14,107 nucleotides of DNA from contig DDEP01000024.1 in NCBI GenBank assembly GCA_002336465.1, forward strand, positions 1 to 14,107. The letters are read 5' to 3'. The notes under the pieces were generated by a model. That model searched no databases. It was not told the DNA's origin and worked only from the letters and a program-made list of their open reading frames with translations. The position numbers and the translations under genes were made by a program. Positions 1 through 7,704 of this stretch are shown here, piece by piece. The stretch's first letter is position 1. The number at the start of each line of letters is the position of its first letter. The DNA comes from Pedobacter sp. UBA1951 (GTDB lineage: Bacteria; Bacteroidota; Bacteroidia; Sphingobacteriales; Sphingobacteriaceae).

Positions 1-252
1 CTACTTTATAGAAATTTACCTCTTCCAACTCAATAAACGAATATAGTTAACGGTTTTTAGTTTTTCAACTTAGTTACTGTAACAAATTCAACAAATATTA
101 ACAAATTTTATTTTAAAAACAAAATTTTAACAGAATAAAATTCCAAATCAATACCAATAGATTGGCAGAAGATTGTAATAAATTGGTAAATGATTTTGTT
201 AAACCAGCTTCTAGATATTAAACCAATTAGAAAATCGTAAATTTGCCTCGCA
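1..252. other. AT-rich non-coding region upstream of the S4/aroB operon
   Basis: I see no credible gene here. The left half holds three phased copies of AACAAAT (81-87, 90-96, 100-106). The right half holds CCAAT/ATTGG elements: a perfect palindrome-like CCAAT-AG-ATTGG at 154-165, and AATTGGT (181-187) matched by ACCAATT (222-228), which could pair. The region probably carries the operon promoter and perhaps that of a gene to the left of the window. Confidence 0.5.
238..245 (+). promoter_or_regulatory. Candidate Bacteroidota -7 element for the S4/aroB operon
   Basis: TAAATTTG is an exact match to the Bacteroidota -7 consensus TAnnTTTG. It lies only 7 bases before the ATG at 253, so a transcript from it would be nearly leaderless. 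I find no matching TTTG -33 box at the usual 17-23 base spacing, which lowers confidence. Confidence 0.3.
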
Positions 253-459
253 ATGATAAAATTTAAATTAGAAGGCGAATTTATTCATTTAATTGCTTTG
301 CTTAAGGCAGCAGCACTAGTTCAAAGTGGCGGAGAAGCCCAAACTGTTGTTGAAGAAGGCTTGGTTAAGTACAATGGCACTGTAGATTACCGAAAAAGGC
401 TTAAAGTACGTGCAGGCGATAAAATTGAGTTTATGGGCAAAACAGTAATTATTGAATAA
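253..459 (+). CDS. Small S4-domain RNA-binding protein (YbcJ/RlbA-like)
   Basis: The 68-residue product is essentially one S4 RNA-binding domain. The pattern is typical: a helical segment (about residues 10-25), then SGGEA..VVEEG.V.YNG (about 25-43), a basic KRLKV stretch (about 48-52) and the closing AGDKIEF (54-60). Stand-alone S4 proteins of this size (YbcJ, YaaA types) bind structured RNA and are often linked to ribosome or tRNA metabolism; the exact target is unknown. The TAA stop overlaps the ATG of aroB by one base, so the two are probably translationally coupled. No strong ribosome binding site precedes the ATG. The fold is clear; the role is not. Confidence 0.85.
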   Translation: MIKFKLEGEFIHLIALLKAAALVQSGGEAQTVVEEGLVKYNGTVDYRKRLKVRAGDKIEFMGKTVIIE

Positions 460-1517
460 TGGAACCTATAAAAAGTGCCGACCATTTTATTTATTTTGAG
501 AGTAGCCTAGCTCCTCTCAAACATTTGTTGGAGCAAAAGCATTACAGTAAAGTTTTTGTTTTTGTAGATACGCATACTGCCGAACTTTGCATACCTATTT
601 TTAGAGAAATGACAGATGATCTTGATCATTTCGATATCATTGAAACCGATTCTGGCGAAGAAAATAAAAATATAGACTTTTGCATTGGAATATGGAAAAC
701 CTTGTTGGATTTTGAAGCCGACCGCAAAAGCTTAATGATTAACCTTGGTGGTGGCGTAATTACCGATATGGGTGGTTTCGTAGCTTCTACTTACAAAAGA
801 GGTATAGATTTCATCAATATTCCCACAACGCTCTTATCGCAAGTTGATGCATCTGTTGGTGGTAAAACAGGCATAGATATAGACAGCGTAAAAAACATGG
901 TAGGCACTTTTGCTCTCCCTCAAGCGGTGTTCATTGAAAACAAGTTTTTAGAAACCTTGCCACAACGTGAATTGCTTTCTGGCTTTGCCGAAATGATCAA
1001 GCATGGACTTATTGCCGATCCTGAATATTACCACGATTTAAAAACCTGCGATTACCAAAAAATATCTGCTCAGCTTATTTACCATTCTATACAGATAAAG
1101 AACCAAGTAGTAACGCAAGATCCTTTGGAAAAAGGTTTACGTAAAATCTTAAATTTTGGACATACCATTGGCCATGCTGTTGAAAGTTATTCATTAGAAC
1201 ACGATAAAATTTCTTTAACACATGGCGAAGCTATTGCCATAGGTATGGTATGTGAAGCTTATCTAGCTGAGAAATATTGCACTTTATCAAATACAGAACT
1301 GGATGATATTTGTCAATATATCTTATCTGTTTATCCTAAATATCACATTGCAGAAAAGAGCTTTAACGCTTTGATTAGCTTAATGCAAAGTGATAAAAAG
1401 AATGAAGAGGGGCAAATCATGTTTTCGTTACTTGAAAAAATTGGTCAGTGTACTTTTAACTGTAAAGTTCACAAAGACGATATTATTAACAGCTTAATTT
1501 TTTACAATAATTTATAA
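459..1517 (+). CDS. aroB: 3-dehydroquinate synthase
   Basis: This is the second enzyme of the shikimate pathway: it converts DAHP to 3-dehydroquinate in the cytoplasm using NAD+ and a divalent metal. The 352 residues are normal for AroB. Visible signatures are the glycine-rich NAD-binding loop LGGGVITDMGGF (about 96-107), IPTTLLSQVDASVGGKTGID (121-140), the metal ligand region SGFAEMIKHG with E178, HTIGH with H235, and HGEAIAIGM with H256. All expected catalytic and metal positions are present, so the enzyme should be active. The start codon shares its A with the stop of the S4 gene, and the next gene begins one base after its stop, indicating a three-gene transcript. Confidence 0.96.
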   Translation: MEPIKSADHFIYFESSLAPLKHLLEQKHYSKVFVFVDTHTAELCIPIFREMTDDLDHFDIIETDSGEENKNIDFCIGIWKTLLDFEADRKSLMINLGGGVITDMGGFVASTYKRGIDFINIPTTLLSQVDASVGGKTGIDIDSVKNMVGTFALPQAVFIENKFLETLPQRELLSGFAEMIKHGLIADPEYYHDLKTCDYQKISAQLIYHSIQIKNQVVTQDPLEKGLRKILNFGHTIGHAVESYSLEHDKISLTHGEAIAIGMVCEAYLAEKYCTLSNTELDDICQYILSVYPKYHIAEKSFNALISLMQSDKKNEEGQIMFSLLEKIGQCTFNCKVHKDDIINSLIFYNNL

Positions 1518-1518
1518 A

Positions 1519-2445
1519 ATGAAATTTACCGGAAGCGACATTTCTGTGGGCGCCTTATTTGGTTTTGTAATTGTGCTAACATTGGTAGAAATGTACTTTA
1601 GTTATACGCACGATAGAAAACTTTATACGAAAAGAGATACTTGGACCAATGTCTATTTAATGCTTTGTGCAGTGATCATCAATCTAGGCATGAAATTCGC
1701 CACATTCTTTTTACTAGACTACTGCTATCAATTCAGGCTTTTCGAAATCAGCAATGTATGGGTATATTGGATCGTATTAGTTCTTGCGCAAGATTTTTTA
1801 TACTGGTTTTTACACACAGTTGGTCATTATGTGCGCTTTTTCTGGGCTATGCACGTTACCCATCACTCATCAGAGCACTTCAACCTTACAACTGGTTTTA
1901 GATCCACCGTGTTTGAACCTTTGTACCGTGTATTCTTTTATCTGCCATTAGCATTTATGGGTTTTACAGCTCTAGATATCTTATTTGCTTACTTGGTTAC
2001 CCAAATTTATGGCAATTTGGTTCATACCAGAACGGTAGGCAAACTGCATCCTTGGTTTGAATACATTTTCGTAACGCCATCTCATCATCGTGTACATCAT
2101 GCGTGCAATGTGCGCTACTTAGATAAAAATATGGGGATGGTCCTTATTTTATGGGATAGAATGTTCGGTACTTTTCAAGAAGAAATGCCCGAAGATGAGA
2201 TTAAATATGGCTTAACTACACAACCTACCGATACTGGACCTGTTAATATTATTTTTCACGAATTTATTGCGCTGAAAGATGATATTAAAAAAGCACCTAA
2301 GTTTGTCGATAAAATCAAGTACATTATTAATCCTCCGGGATGGAGCCACGATGGCAGCACAAAAATTGCAAAAATCATGCAACGTGAGCTAAAAGAAAAT
2401 GAAGCTAAAACCAATACTATTGGTAGCAGCCTTAAAGTAGGTTAA
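1519..2445 (+). CDS. Sterol desaturase / fatty acid hydroxylase family membrane protein
   Basis: This 308-residue integral membrane di-iron oxygenase has the full histidine-box set of the family: HTVGH (H99, H103), HVTHH (H112, H115, H116) and HHRVHH (H189-H194, with N197 close behind). Hydrophobic segments lie at about 10-28, 45-67, 80-98, 134-146 and 150-168, placing the di-iron centre at the cytoplasmic face. Family members hydroxylate or desaturate sterols, carotenoids or lipids. The substrate here cannot be read from sequence; in Bacteroidota a lipid or carotenoid is plausible. It starts one base after aroB ends and is followed by a hairpin terminator, so it is the last gene of the operon. 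The charged, soluble tail after residue 250 shows no motif. Confidence 0.88.
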   Translation: MKFTGSDISVGALFGFVIVLTLVEMYFSYTHDRKLYTKRDTWTNVYLMLCAVIINLGMKFATFFLLDYCYQFRLFEISNVWVYWIVLVLAQDFLYWFLHTVGHYVRFFWAMHVTHHSSEHFNLTTGFRSTVFEPLYRVFFYLPLAFMGFTALDILFAYLVTQIYGNLVHTRTVGKLHPWFEYIFVTPSHHRVHHACNVRYLDKNMGMVLILWDRMFGTFQEEMPEDEIKYGLTTQPTDTGPVNIIFHEFIALKDDIKKAPKFVDKIKYIINPPGWSHDGSTKIAKIMQRELKENEAKTNTIGSSLKVG

Positions 2446-2481
2446 CCATTTTATACACTATAAAAAGAAATATCTTTTCAT

Positions 2482-2513
2482 AAAAAAACCTGACGCATAT
2501 CCGTCAGGTTTTT
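2482..2513. terminator. Bidirectional rho-independent terminator
   Basis: The arms CCTGACG (2489-2495) and CGTCAGG (2502-2508) enclose a 6-base loop. An A-run (2482-2488) precedes them and a T-run (2509-2513) follows, so the hairpin can terminate on both strands. It sits between the convergent desaturase gene and the GLPGLI-like gene. Confidence 0.9.
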
Positions 2514-2540
2514 GTTTTGTTATATAGTTTTAAAAGAAAA

Positions 2541-3443
2541 TTAATTGATAACGGTTCTGTTTGGAGCACCACCTTGTCCTCCTCTGTTATTGTTGTTTCT
2601 CATGCGCTTCATCATGGCTTCCATCTTCTGTTGGTATTGCTCAGGAGTAATTACAACAGCTTTTTTAGGCAAGTTCACATCTTTATTACTTACGCCTCTA
2701 AAATCAATACTTTTGGCAACAGTACCTCCGCCTTTATTTTCAATGGCCAATACCACACCTTCTGTCCACATATTAGGGTTTGGAGAAAAATTAAAACCTA
2801 GATCGTTGGTGTACCAAAGCACAGTTTCATCTATAACATCTTTTTCCATGTCCAAAATCTTTGCTTTTCTAGTGCTCTTAATGGTAACTTTATTACAGTT
2901 AAAGTTTAAGATTTTTTTGGTCTCATCAGATTTAATGATCTCTACAGTTGGAGGTCCTGGTAAAAACTGAACAACTCCACTATTGGCATTTTCATTTCCT
3001 TGACGGTTACCACCTCCGTTAAAACCACCCATAGGACTTACATCAACCGTTAATTTAGCAGGTATAGCAAAAGTTGTATCGTTTAAATCAACGGTCCCAA
3101 ATACTTTCTGATCTGCAAATGAATAATAATAATCCCTATTACTACCGCCACCAAAACGCATCATCATCCTGCCCATGTTCATTCTACCCCCGCCGTTGCT
3201 GTCTTCATTTTCTTCTACAGGCATATAGCTGGCATTTGTGGCGTTAAACAACAACTCATAATTTGCTTTAACAGATTTAGGCATACGGGCTTTCATCTCA
3301 TCGCTAATAGGAAAACCACTGGCCGCTGCCATTGCTGCAGGGTCTATCTGGGTTTCGTACTGGATAGCTCCCGATTTTTTCTGTGCATGCACATTAAATG
3401 TAATTGCAACAACACCTAATAAGGCAATAAATAATTTTTTCAT
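2541..3443 (-). CDS. Exported GLPGLI-like family protein
   Basis: The 300-residue secreted protein belongs to no pathway I can name. I chose the ATG at 3443 because it begins a clean signal peptide (MKKLFIALLGVVAITFNVHA, cleaved before QKK); an upstream in-frame ATG at 3470 would add nine residues ahead of it. The body follows the Bacteroidota GLPGLI layout: an opening G-x-I-x-YE strand, KKILNFNCNKVTIKS (about 176-190), then VLWYTNDLGFNFSP and EGVVLAIENK where the family has its GLPGLI box, here strongly diverged. Two low-complexity inserts are notable, one rich in Met, Gly and Arg (about 83-103) and one rich in Gly and Asn (about 138-155), and the tail is also Asn/Gly/Arg-rich. The function of the family is unknown. 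Confidence 0.75.
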   Translation of the reverse strand: MKKLFIALLGVVAITFNVHAQKKSGAIQYETQIDPAAMAAASGFPISDEMKARMPKSVKANYELLFNATNASYMPVEENEDSNGGGRMNMGRMMMRFGGGSNRDYYYSFADQKVFGTVDLNDTTFAIPAKLTVDVSPMGGFNGGGNRQGNENANSGVVQFLPGPPTVEIIKSDETKKILNFNCNKVTIKSTRKAKILDMEKDVIDETVLWYTNDLGFNFSPNPNMWTEGVVLAIENKGGGTVAKSIDFRGVSNKDVNLPKKAVVITPEQYQQKMEAMMKRMRNNNNRGGQGGAPNRTVIN

Positions 3444-3467
3444 TTTAAAAGATATATTTCTAAGATT

Positions 3468-3475
3468 CAAATTTA
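3468..3475 (-). promoter_or_regulatory. Candidate -7 element of the GLPGLI-like gene
   Basis: Read on the minus strand this is TAAATTTG, an exact TAnnTTTG match. It would start transcription about 15-20 bases before the ATG at 3443, which supports that start over the one at 3470. No clear -33 TTTG is present. Confidence 0.4.
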
Positions 3476-3546
3476 AGTTACATTATAGACCCGATTTGTT
3501 AAAAAAGGTTAAATGCATTTTTTTATGTATCTTTTATTTTACGATA

Positions 3547-4284
3547 TCAGTAGGGTGTGCTTTCTAACCAACCATTCGCGAGCACATCGGCTAGGTGCAT
3601 AGTTTTTAGAGGAAGGTTTTTCTTTTTGATATACCCATCAATATGCATAAGGCATGATAAATCTGTAGAAATCATATAATCAGCCCCCATTTCTAATGCA
3701 TTATTCACTTTTTGCTCGGCCATTGCCGATGAAATAGAATCGAATTTAACCGCAAAGGTTCCCCCAAAACCACAGCACATATCGGTATCTTTCATCTCCG
3801 ACATTTCCAGTCCATGCACTTTTTCTAAAAGCCTACGGGGTTCTTCTTTGATCTTGCATTCTCTCAATGCACTGCATGAATCATGATAAACGGCTTTACC
3901 TTCTAATTCTGCTCCAAAATAATCCTTCTTTATAACATTGATCAGGAAATCAGAAAGCTCATAAATATGCGACTGGATATTGCGGCATTTGTTGTGTACC
4001 ATAGAGTTAGTAAACAGATCATTAAATCCGTTTTTAACCATGCCCACGCATGAGGCCGATGGCGAAACGATATATTTCTGTTCAGAAAAATCTGTCAGGA
4101 ACTTACTTCCAATCTCTTTTGCTTGTTCCCAATAGCCAGCATTGTATGAGGGTTGTCCGCAACAAGTTTGTTTAGAATTATAACTAACCTCGCAACCTGC
4201 TTTTTCCAAGATTTTTATGGTATTGAATGCCGTTTGCGGATATATCTGATCTACGAAACAAGGTATAAATAATTCTACTTTCAT
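3547..4284 (-). CDS. lutA: LutA/YkgE-like (Fe-S)-binding CCG-domain protein
   Basis: The 245-residue protein carries two cysteine-rich CCG domains, the hallmark of LutA/GlpC/HdrB-type subunits that bind Fe-S clusters. Domain one uses C9, C41-C42-G43 (QTCCGQPSYNAG) and C79; domain two uses C137, C170-C171-G172 (DMCCGFGG) and C211. Length and order match LutA, a subunit of the LutABC complex that oxidises L-lactate to pyruvate. LutB and LutC are not adjacent here; instead the gene follows a UMF1-type transporter with a gap of 20 bases, so the two are probably co-transcribed. The partner subunits may be encoded elsewhere, or the protein may act in another redox complex. The family call is firm; the lactate role is inference. 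Confidence 0.85.
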   Translation of the reverse strand: MKVELFIPCFVDQIYPQTAFNTIKILEKAGCEVSYNSKQTCCGQPSYNAGYWEQAKEIGSKFLTDFSEQKYIVSPSASCVGMVKNGFNDLFTNSMVHNKCRNIQSHIYELSDFLINVIKKDYFGAELEGKAVYHDSCSALRECKIKEEPRRLLEKVHGLEMSEMKDTDMCCGFGGTFAVKFDSISSAMAEQKVNNALEMGADYMISTDLSCLMHIDGYIKKKNLPLKTMHLADVLANGWLESTPY

Positions 4285-4304
4285 GCGCTCTCCAATTAAT
4301 ATAA

Positions 4305-5630
4305 CTAAGCGTTTTTAGGCTCTACTTTCTTAACGAACACCAAAAATACTAATCCTAAAACAAAAAATAAGGCCAATGCGATTACTGAATTACGCATACT
4401 TTTAGTCAGTTCCTCTATATAGCCAAAACTGAACAGGCCAAAAACCAGTGCAACTTTCTCTGTTACATCATAAAAGCTAAAGAATGAGGTGTGGTCTGGG
4501 CTATCTTGTGGTAAAAACTTAGAATAAGTTGATCGTGATAACGATTGGATACCTCCCATGATCATTCCTATTACACCTGCAAGTGCATAAAACTGCATTT
4601 CGGTATGCAAATAATATGCGGCTATGCAACACCCTATCCATATGGCTACCACACCTATTAGAACATTGATATTACCAAACTTCTTGGTAGATAAATAAGA
4701 CATCAGCATAGCACCCGGTATGGCAACAATTTGTAATATTAAAATAGTTGCAATCAGTTTTTCTGTGGGTAGTTGTAATTCTTTTTCACCAAAAATAGTT
4801 GCAACCAGCATTACAGTCTGCACGCCCATAGAATAGAAAAAGAACGCAAATAAGAAACGTTTCAAGTATTTCATTTGCTTAAGCTCACGCCATACTTTAT
4901 TCAGTTCTCTAAAACCACTCGTCATGATGTTTTTCTTTTCTGTCTGATAGTTAGGGCTTCCTTTAGGCAAGTTTTTAAAAGGAATCTGTGCAAACAATAT
5001 CCACCAGATGCCTACCATCAAAAAAGATAGTCTGGCGGGAATAGATGGATTTTCTATACCAAACCAATCGGGTTTAAATACAAACACAAAGCAGATGACC
5101 TGCAAAATGATACTGCCAATATAGCCATAGGTAAAACCCTTGGCACTTACGCTGTCTTGTTTATCAACCGTAGCAATTTCAGGCAGATATGAGTTATAAA
5201 AAACCAAGCTTCCCCAAAAACCTATTGCCGCCAGTACAAACATAATTACGCTAAAGTTTAACGTGTTGATACCTTTGGCTTCATTTACTTCAAAAAAGAA
5301 CAAGCCACAACATGCCAAAGCACCCAAATAGGTAAACATTTTCATGAATATCTTTTTATTTCCACGCGTATCGGCAACTGATGATAGAATGGGCGAAATG
5401 ATGGCTATTACCAAAAAGGCAAATGCCATAGCATAACTGTAAAGCGCAGAATTAACGAATTTCTTACCAAAGAAAGTTACATAATCTACGGTAGCCGGAT
5501 CTTTATCTGAAGTTATTGCGGTGTAATACGCAGGAAAAATAGTTGAGGTAATCACTAAATTATAGGCTGAGTTGGCCCAATCAAAGAATGCCCATGAACG
5601 GACAATTTTCTTATTGTTTTTTTGTTGCAT
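4305..5630 (-). CDS. MFS transporter, UMF1 / Atg22-like family
   Basis: The 441-residue polytopic inner-membrane protein has about 11-12 hydrophobic helices. Its N-terminus (SWAFFDWANSAYNLVITSTI, from about residue 12) is the recognisable start of the UMF1 family, related to yeast vacuolar Atg22. A short hydrophilic loop in the middle (about 220-250, basic, with NLPKGSPNYQTEKK) separates the two halves. Atg22 exports amino acids from the vacuole; bacterial members are thought to export small metabolites, but their substrates are unproven. It is the first gene of a probable two-gene transcript with the LutA-like gene. The initiator ATG lies directly before MQQKNNKK with no strong ribosome binding site. 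Confidence 0.88.
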   Translation of the reverse strand: MQQKNNKKIVRSWAFFDWANSAYNLVITSTIFPAYYTAITSDKDPATVDYVTFFGKKFVNSALYSYAMAFAFLVIAIISPILSSVADTRGNKKIFMKMFTYLGALACCGLFFFEVNEAKGINTLNFSVIMFVLAAIGFWGSLVFYNSYLPEIATVDKQDSVSAKGFTYGYIGSIILQVICFVFVFKPDWFGIENPSIPARLSFLMVGIWWILFAQIPFKNLPKGSPNYQTEKKNIMTSGFRELNKVWRELKQMKYLKRFLFAFFFYSMGVQTVMLVATIFGEKELQLPTEKLIATILILQIVAIPGAMLMSYLSTKKFGNINVLIGVVAIWIGCCIAAYYLHTEMQFYALAGVIGMIMGGIQSLSRSTYSKFLPQDSPDHTSFFSFYDVTEKVALVFGLFSFGYIEELTKSMRNSVIALALFFVLGLVFLVFVKKVEPKNA

Positions 5631-5736
5631 TAGCTAATTATGCGTAAATAATCTGTAGGTTTATTTTTTTCAAAAATCGCAAAATTTTCAATTTATTGAA
5701 GCTATGATTTTTAATTCAAGGTTCCTCATCATTTAA

Positions 5737-7629
5737 TCATAAATAATATTTTTTGCCATCACTCTTAATCTTACCCGCATCCATCAATTCTCTGATGCGT
5801 TCTATCCTATTGTGCTCATTACCTACTGTAAGCTCCTGCATCAAATCAGCTAAAGTGTAACCGTTTTTCTGCAGTAATTGTATAATCTCAAAATCAATCT
5901 CATCATTGATCTCTTGTATGTCTTTGTTTTTTCTTTCGGCAATACATACATCGCAAACACCACATTTAACTGTAACCTGTTCACCAAAATAATGCTGCAA
6001 CTGCAAACTTCTGCAATATTCTTTTTGGGTATAGTCTATCACCGCACTGATCTGTTCTTCCAATACTTCATGTCTCAATTTAATGTGTTTTACATCAATA
6101 TCAAGGTGCATATGATCAACTCTAGGAACCAAAAATTGCAATTGAGGTTGATCTGTTTGAGGTAGATAAGAGACGATCTCATGTTCCTGTAATTTATGTA
6201 AATAGGCTACAACCTGATTGTATGAGAATTTAAGGCGGTTGGCCAAGTCGTTTTCATTGATTTTAACATACTGATCAAAAGCCCCTCCATAAGAACGCTG
6301 AATAGTTTTAATGAACAAGTCATAGCCCGGATTTTCTATCTGGAAACGGTAAACATCTTCATGGCTTACCGCAAACATTAAACGAGAAGGTACATATGCG
6401 GCATCAGATACGCTGATATAACCATCCCGTTCTAAAAACTTTAAGGCAATCATAGTTTTAGCAACCGCAATTCCAGATCTTTTACAAAAAGAGGCCAAAT
6501 CAAAATTTAAGGTTAAGCCCTCGCCTGCTCCATAAGCTATCTGAAAAAAACTTCCTAAGAAATGATATACTTTCTTAATTTCATCTATTGTAGGGAAACT
6601 ATCTGCGTATCGGGCTTTAAGCATCAATCGATCTGCTTCATTGGTAAGCAATACCGCATAGGCTTTCTTTTCATCTCTTCCGGCACGCCCCGCTTCTTGA
6701 TAATAAGCCTCTAAACTTTCGGGTAAATCAAGATGTATCACAAAACGCACATCAGCTTTGTCTATGCCCATGCCAAAAGCATTGGTGGCTACCATTACCC
6801 GCATTTTATTATTTTTCCAGTCTTCTTGCTTTTTAAATCGGGTATCTCTATCTAAACCAGCGTGGTAATAATCGGCAGCAATATGGTTACGGCTTAAAAA
6901 ATTTGCTACTTCGGCTGTTTCTCTCCGATTCCTTACGTAAACCAATCCCGTACCCGGTACATTTTTAATCACATCTAGCAATTTCTTATACTTATCTTCT
7001 AGGTTAAAAACCACATAACCCAAGTTTTTACGGCCAAAGCTTTTCACAAAAACTTTGGCTTGTTTAAGCTCCAGTTTTTCGACAATATCTTCTCTTACCC
7101 GTGGGGTTGCCGTAGCGGTCAAAGCCAGTACCGTAACATCGGGCTGAATGGCTCGCAACTCTGCTATACGTAAATAAGGTGGTCTAAAATCATAGCCCCA
7201 TTGCGAAATACAGTGCGCCTCATCAATCGCAATGAGGTTTACGTTCATATATGAAATCCGTTTTCTTACCAACTCAGACAGCAAACGCTCAGGCGATAAG
7301 TACAAAAACTTTATATTACCATAGATGCAATTATCTAATAAGATATCAATCTCACGTTTGCCCATACCCCCATAAATAGCCACTGCATTTATGCCTTTTT
7401 GCTTTAAATTCTCTACTTGGTCTTTCATTAAAGCAACCAAGGGCGAGATTACGATGCAAATTCCTTCTTTCAATAAAGCGGGTACTTGAAAACAAACAGA
7501 CTTGCCTCCTCCCGTTGGTAGCAAGGCCAATGTATCATTGCCATTTAAAACAGACGATATGATTTCCTGCTGCAAAGGCCTGAAACTATCGTGTCCCCAA
7601 TATCTCTTTAAAATTTCTATAGCGGTCAT
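5737..7629 (-). CDS. recQ: RecQ family ATP-dependent DNA helicase
   Basis: This 3'-5' DNA helicase acts in recombination and replication-fork repair. The helicase core is complete: FRPLQ (16-20), Walker A TGGGKS (39-44), ISPLVALMKDQ (61-71), DEAHCISQWGYDFRP (136-150), LTATATP (170-176), ATNAFGMGIDK (281-291) and QEAGRAGRD (311-319). The zinc cluster C539-x16-C556-x2-C559-x2-C562 has the same cysteine spacing as E. coli RecQ, but lies about 220 residues after motif VI instead of about 55. The extra stretch (about 340-520) contains winged-helix-like segments. There is no HRDC domain; the last 60 residues look like a small winged helix. Bacteroidota often carry a second RecQ of this shorter type. 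It is transcribed divergently from the amidohydrolase gene. Confidence 0.93.
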   Translation of the reverse strand: MTAIEILKRYWGHDSFRPLQQEIISSVLNGNDTLALLPTGGGKSVCFQVPALLKEGICIVISPLVALMKDQVENLKQKGINAVAIYGGMGKREIDILLDNCIYGNIKFLYLSPERLLSELVRKRISYMNVNLIAIDEAHCISQWGYDFRPPYLRIAELRAIQPDVTVLALTATATPRVREDIVEKLELKQAKVFVKSFGRKNLGYVVFNLEDKYKKLLDVIKNVPGTGLVYVRNRRETAEVANFLSRNHIAADYYHAGLDRDTRFKKQEDWKNNKMRVMVATNAFGMGIDKADVRFVIHLDLPESLEAYYQEAGRAGRDEKKAYAVLLTNEADRLMLKARYADSFPTIDEIKKVYHFLGSFFQIAYGAGEGLTLNFDLASFCKRSGIAVAKTMIALKFLERDGYISVSDAAYVPSRLMFAVSHEDVYRFQIENPGYDLFIKTIQRSYGGAFDQYVKINENDLANRLKFSYNQVVAYLHKLQEHEIVSYLPQTDQPQLQFLVPRVDHMHLDIDVKHIKLRHEVLEEQISAVIDYTQKEYCRSLQLQHYFGEQVTVKCGVCDVCIAERKNKDIQEINDEIDFEIIQLLQKNGYTLADLMQELTVGNEHNRIERIRELMDAGKIKSDGKKYYL

Positions 7630-7642
7630 AAAATGGCAAAGT

Positions 7643-7674
7643 CAAAACTATAAAAACGAACTGATATTATTAAA
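7643..7674 (-). promoter_or_regulatory. Candidate recQ promoter
   Basis: On the minus strand TTTA (7674-7671), a 20-base spacer and TAGTTTTG (7650-7643) form a near-consensus Bacteroidota promoter (TTTG, about 19-21, TAnnTTTG). Transcription would start within about 10 bases of the recQ ATG at 7629. I found no equally good promoter for the divergent gene in this 75-base gap. Confidence 0.4.
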
Positions 7675-7704
7675 TTGCGGGATATTTTCTATTTTGCTTG
7701 TATC

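Noticed and set aside
2545..2970. A 141-codon forward frame inside the GLPGLI-like gene
   Set aside because: It is antisense to a protein with a clean signal peptide and family landmarks; its own product has no recognisable features.
5703..5741. Inverted repeat TATGATT / AATCATA at the end of recQ as a terminator
   Set aside because: The stem is only 7 AT-rich pairs with a 25-base loop and lacks a convincing T-run, so it is too weak to call.
7690..7697. Promoter for the propeller/amidohydrolase gene at CTATTTTG
   Set aside because: It has two mismatches to the -7 consensus, no -33 at a suitable distance, and lies only about 7 bases from the ATG.
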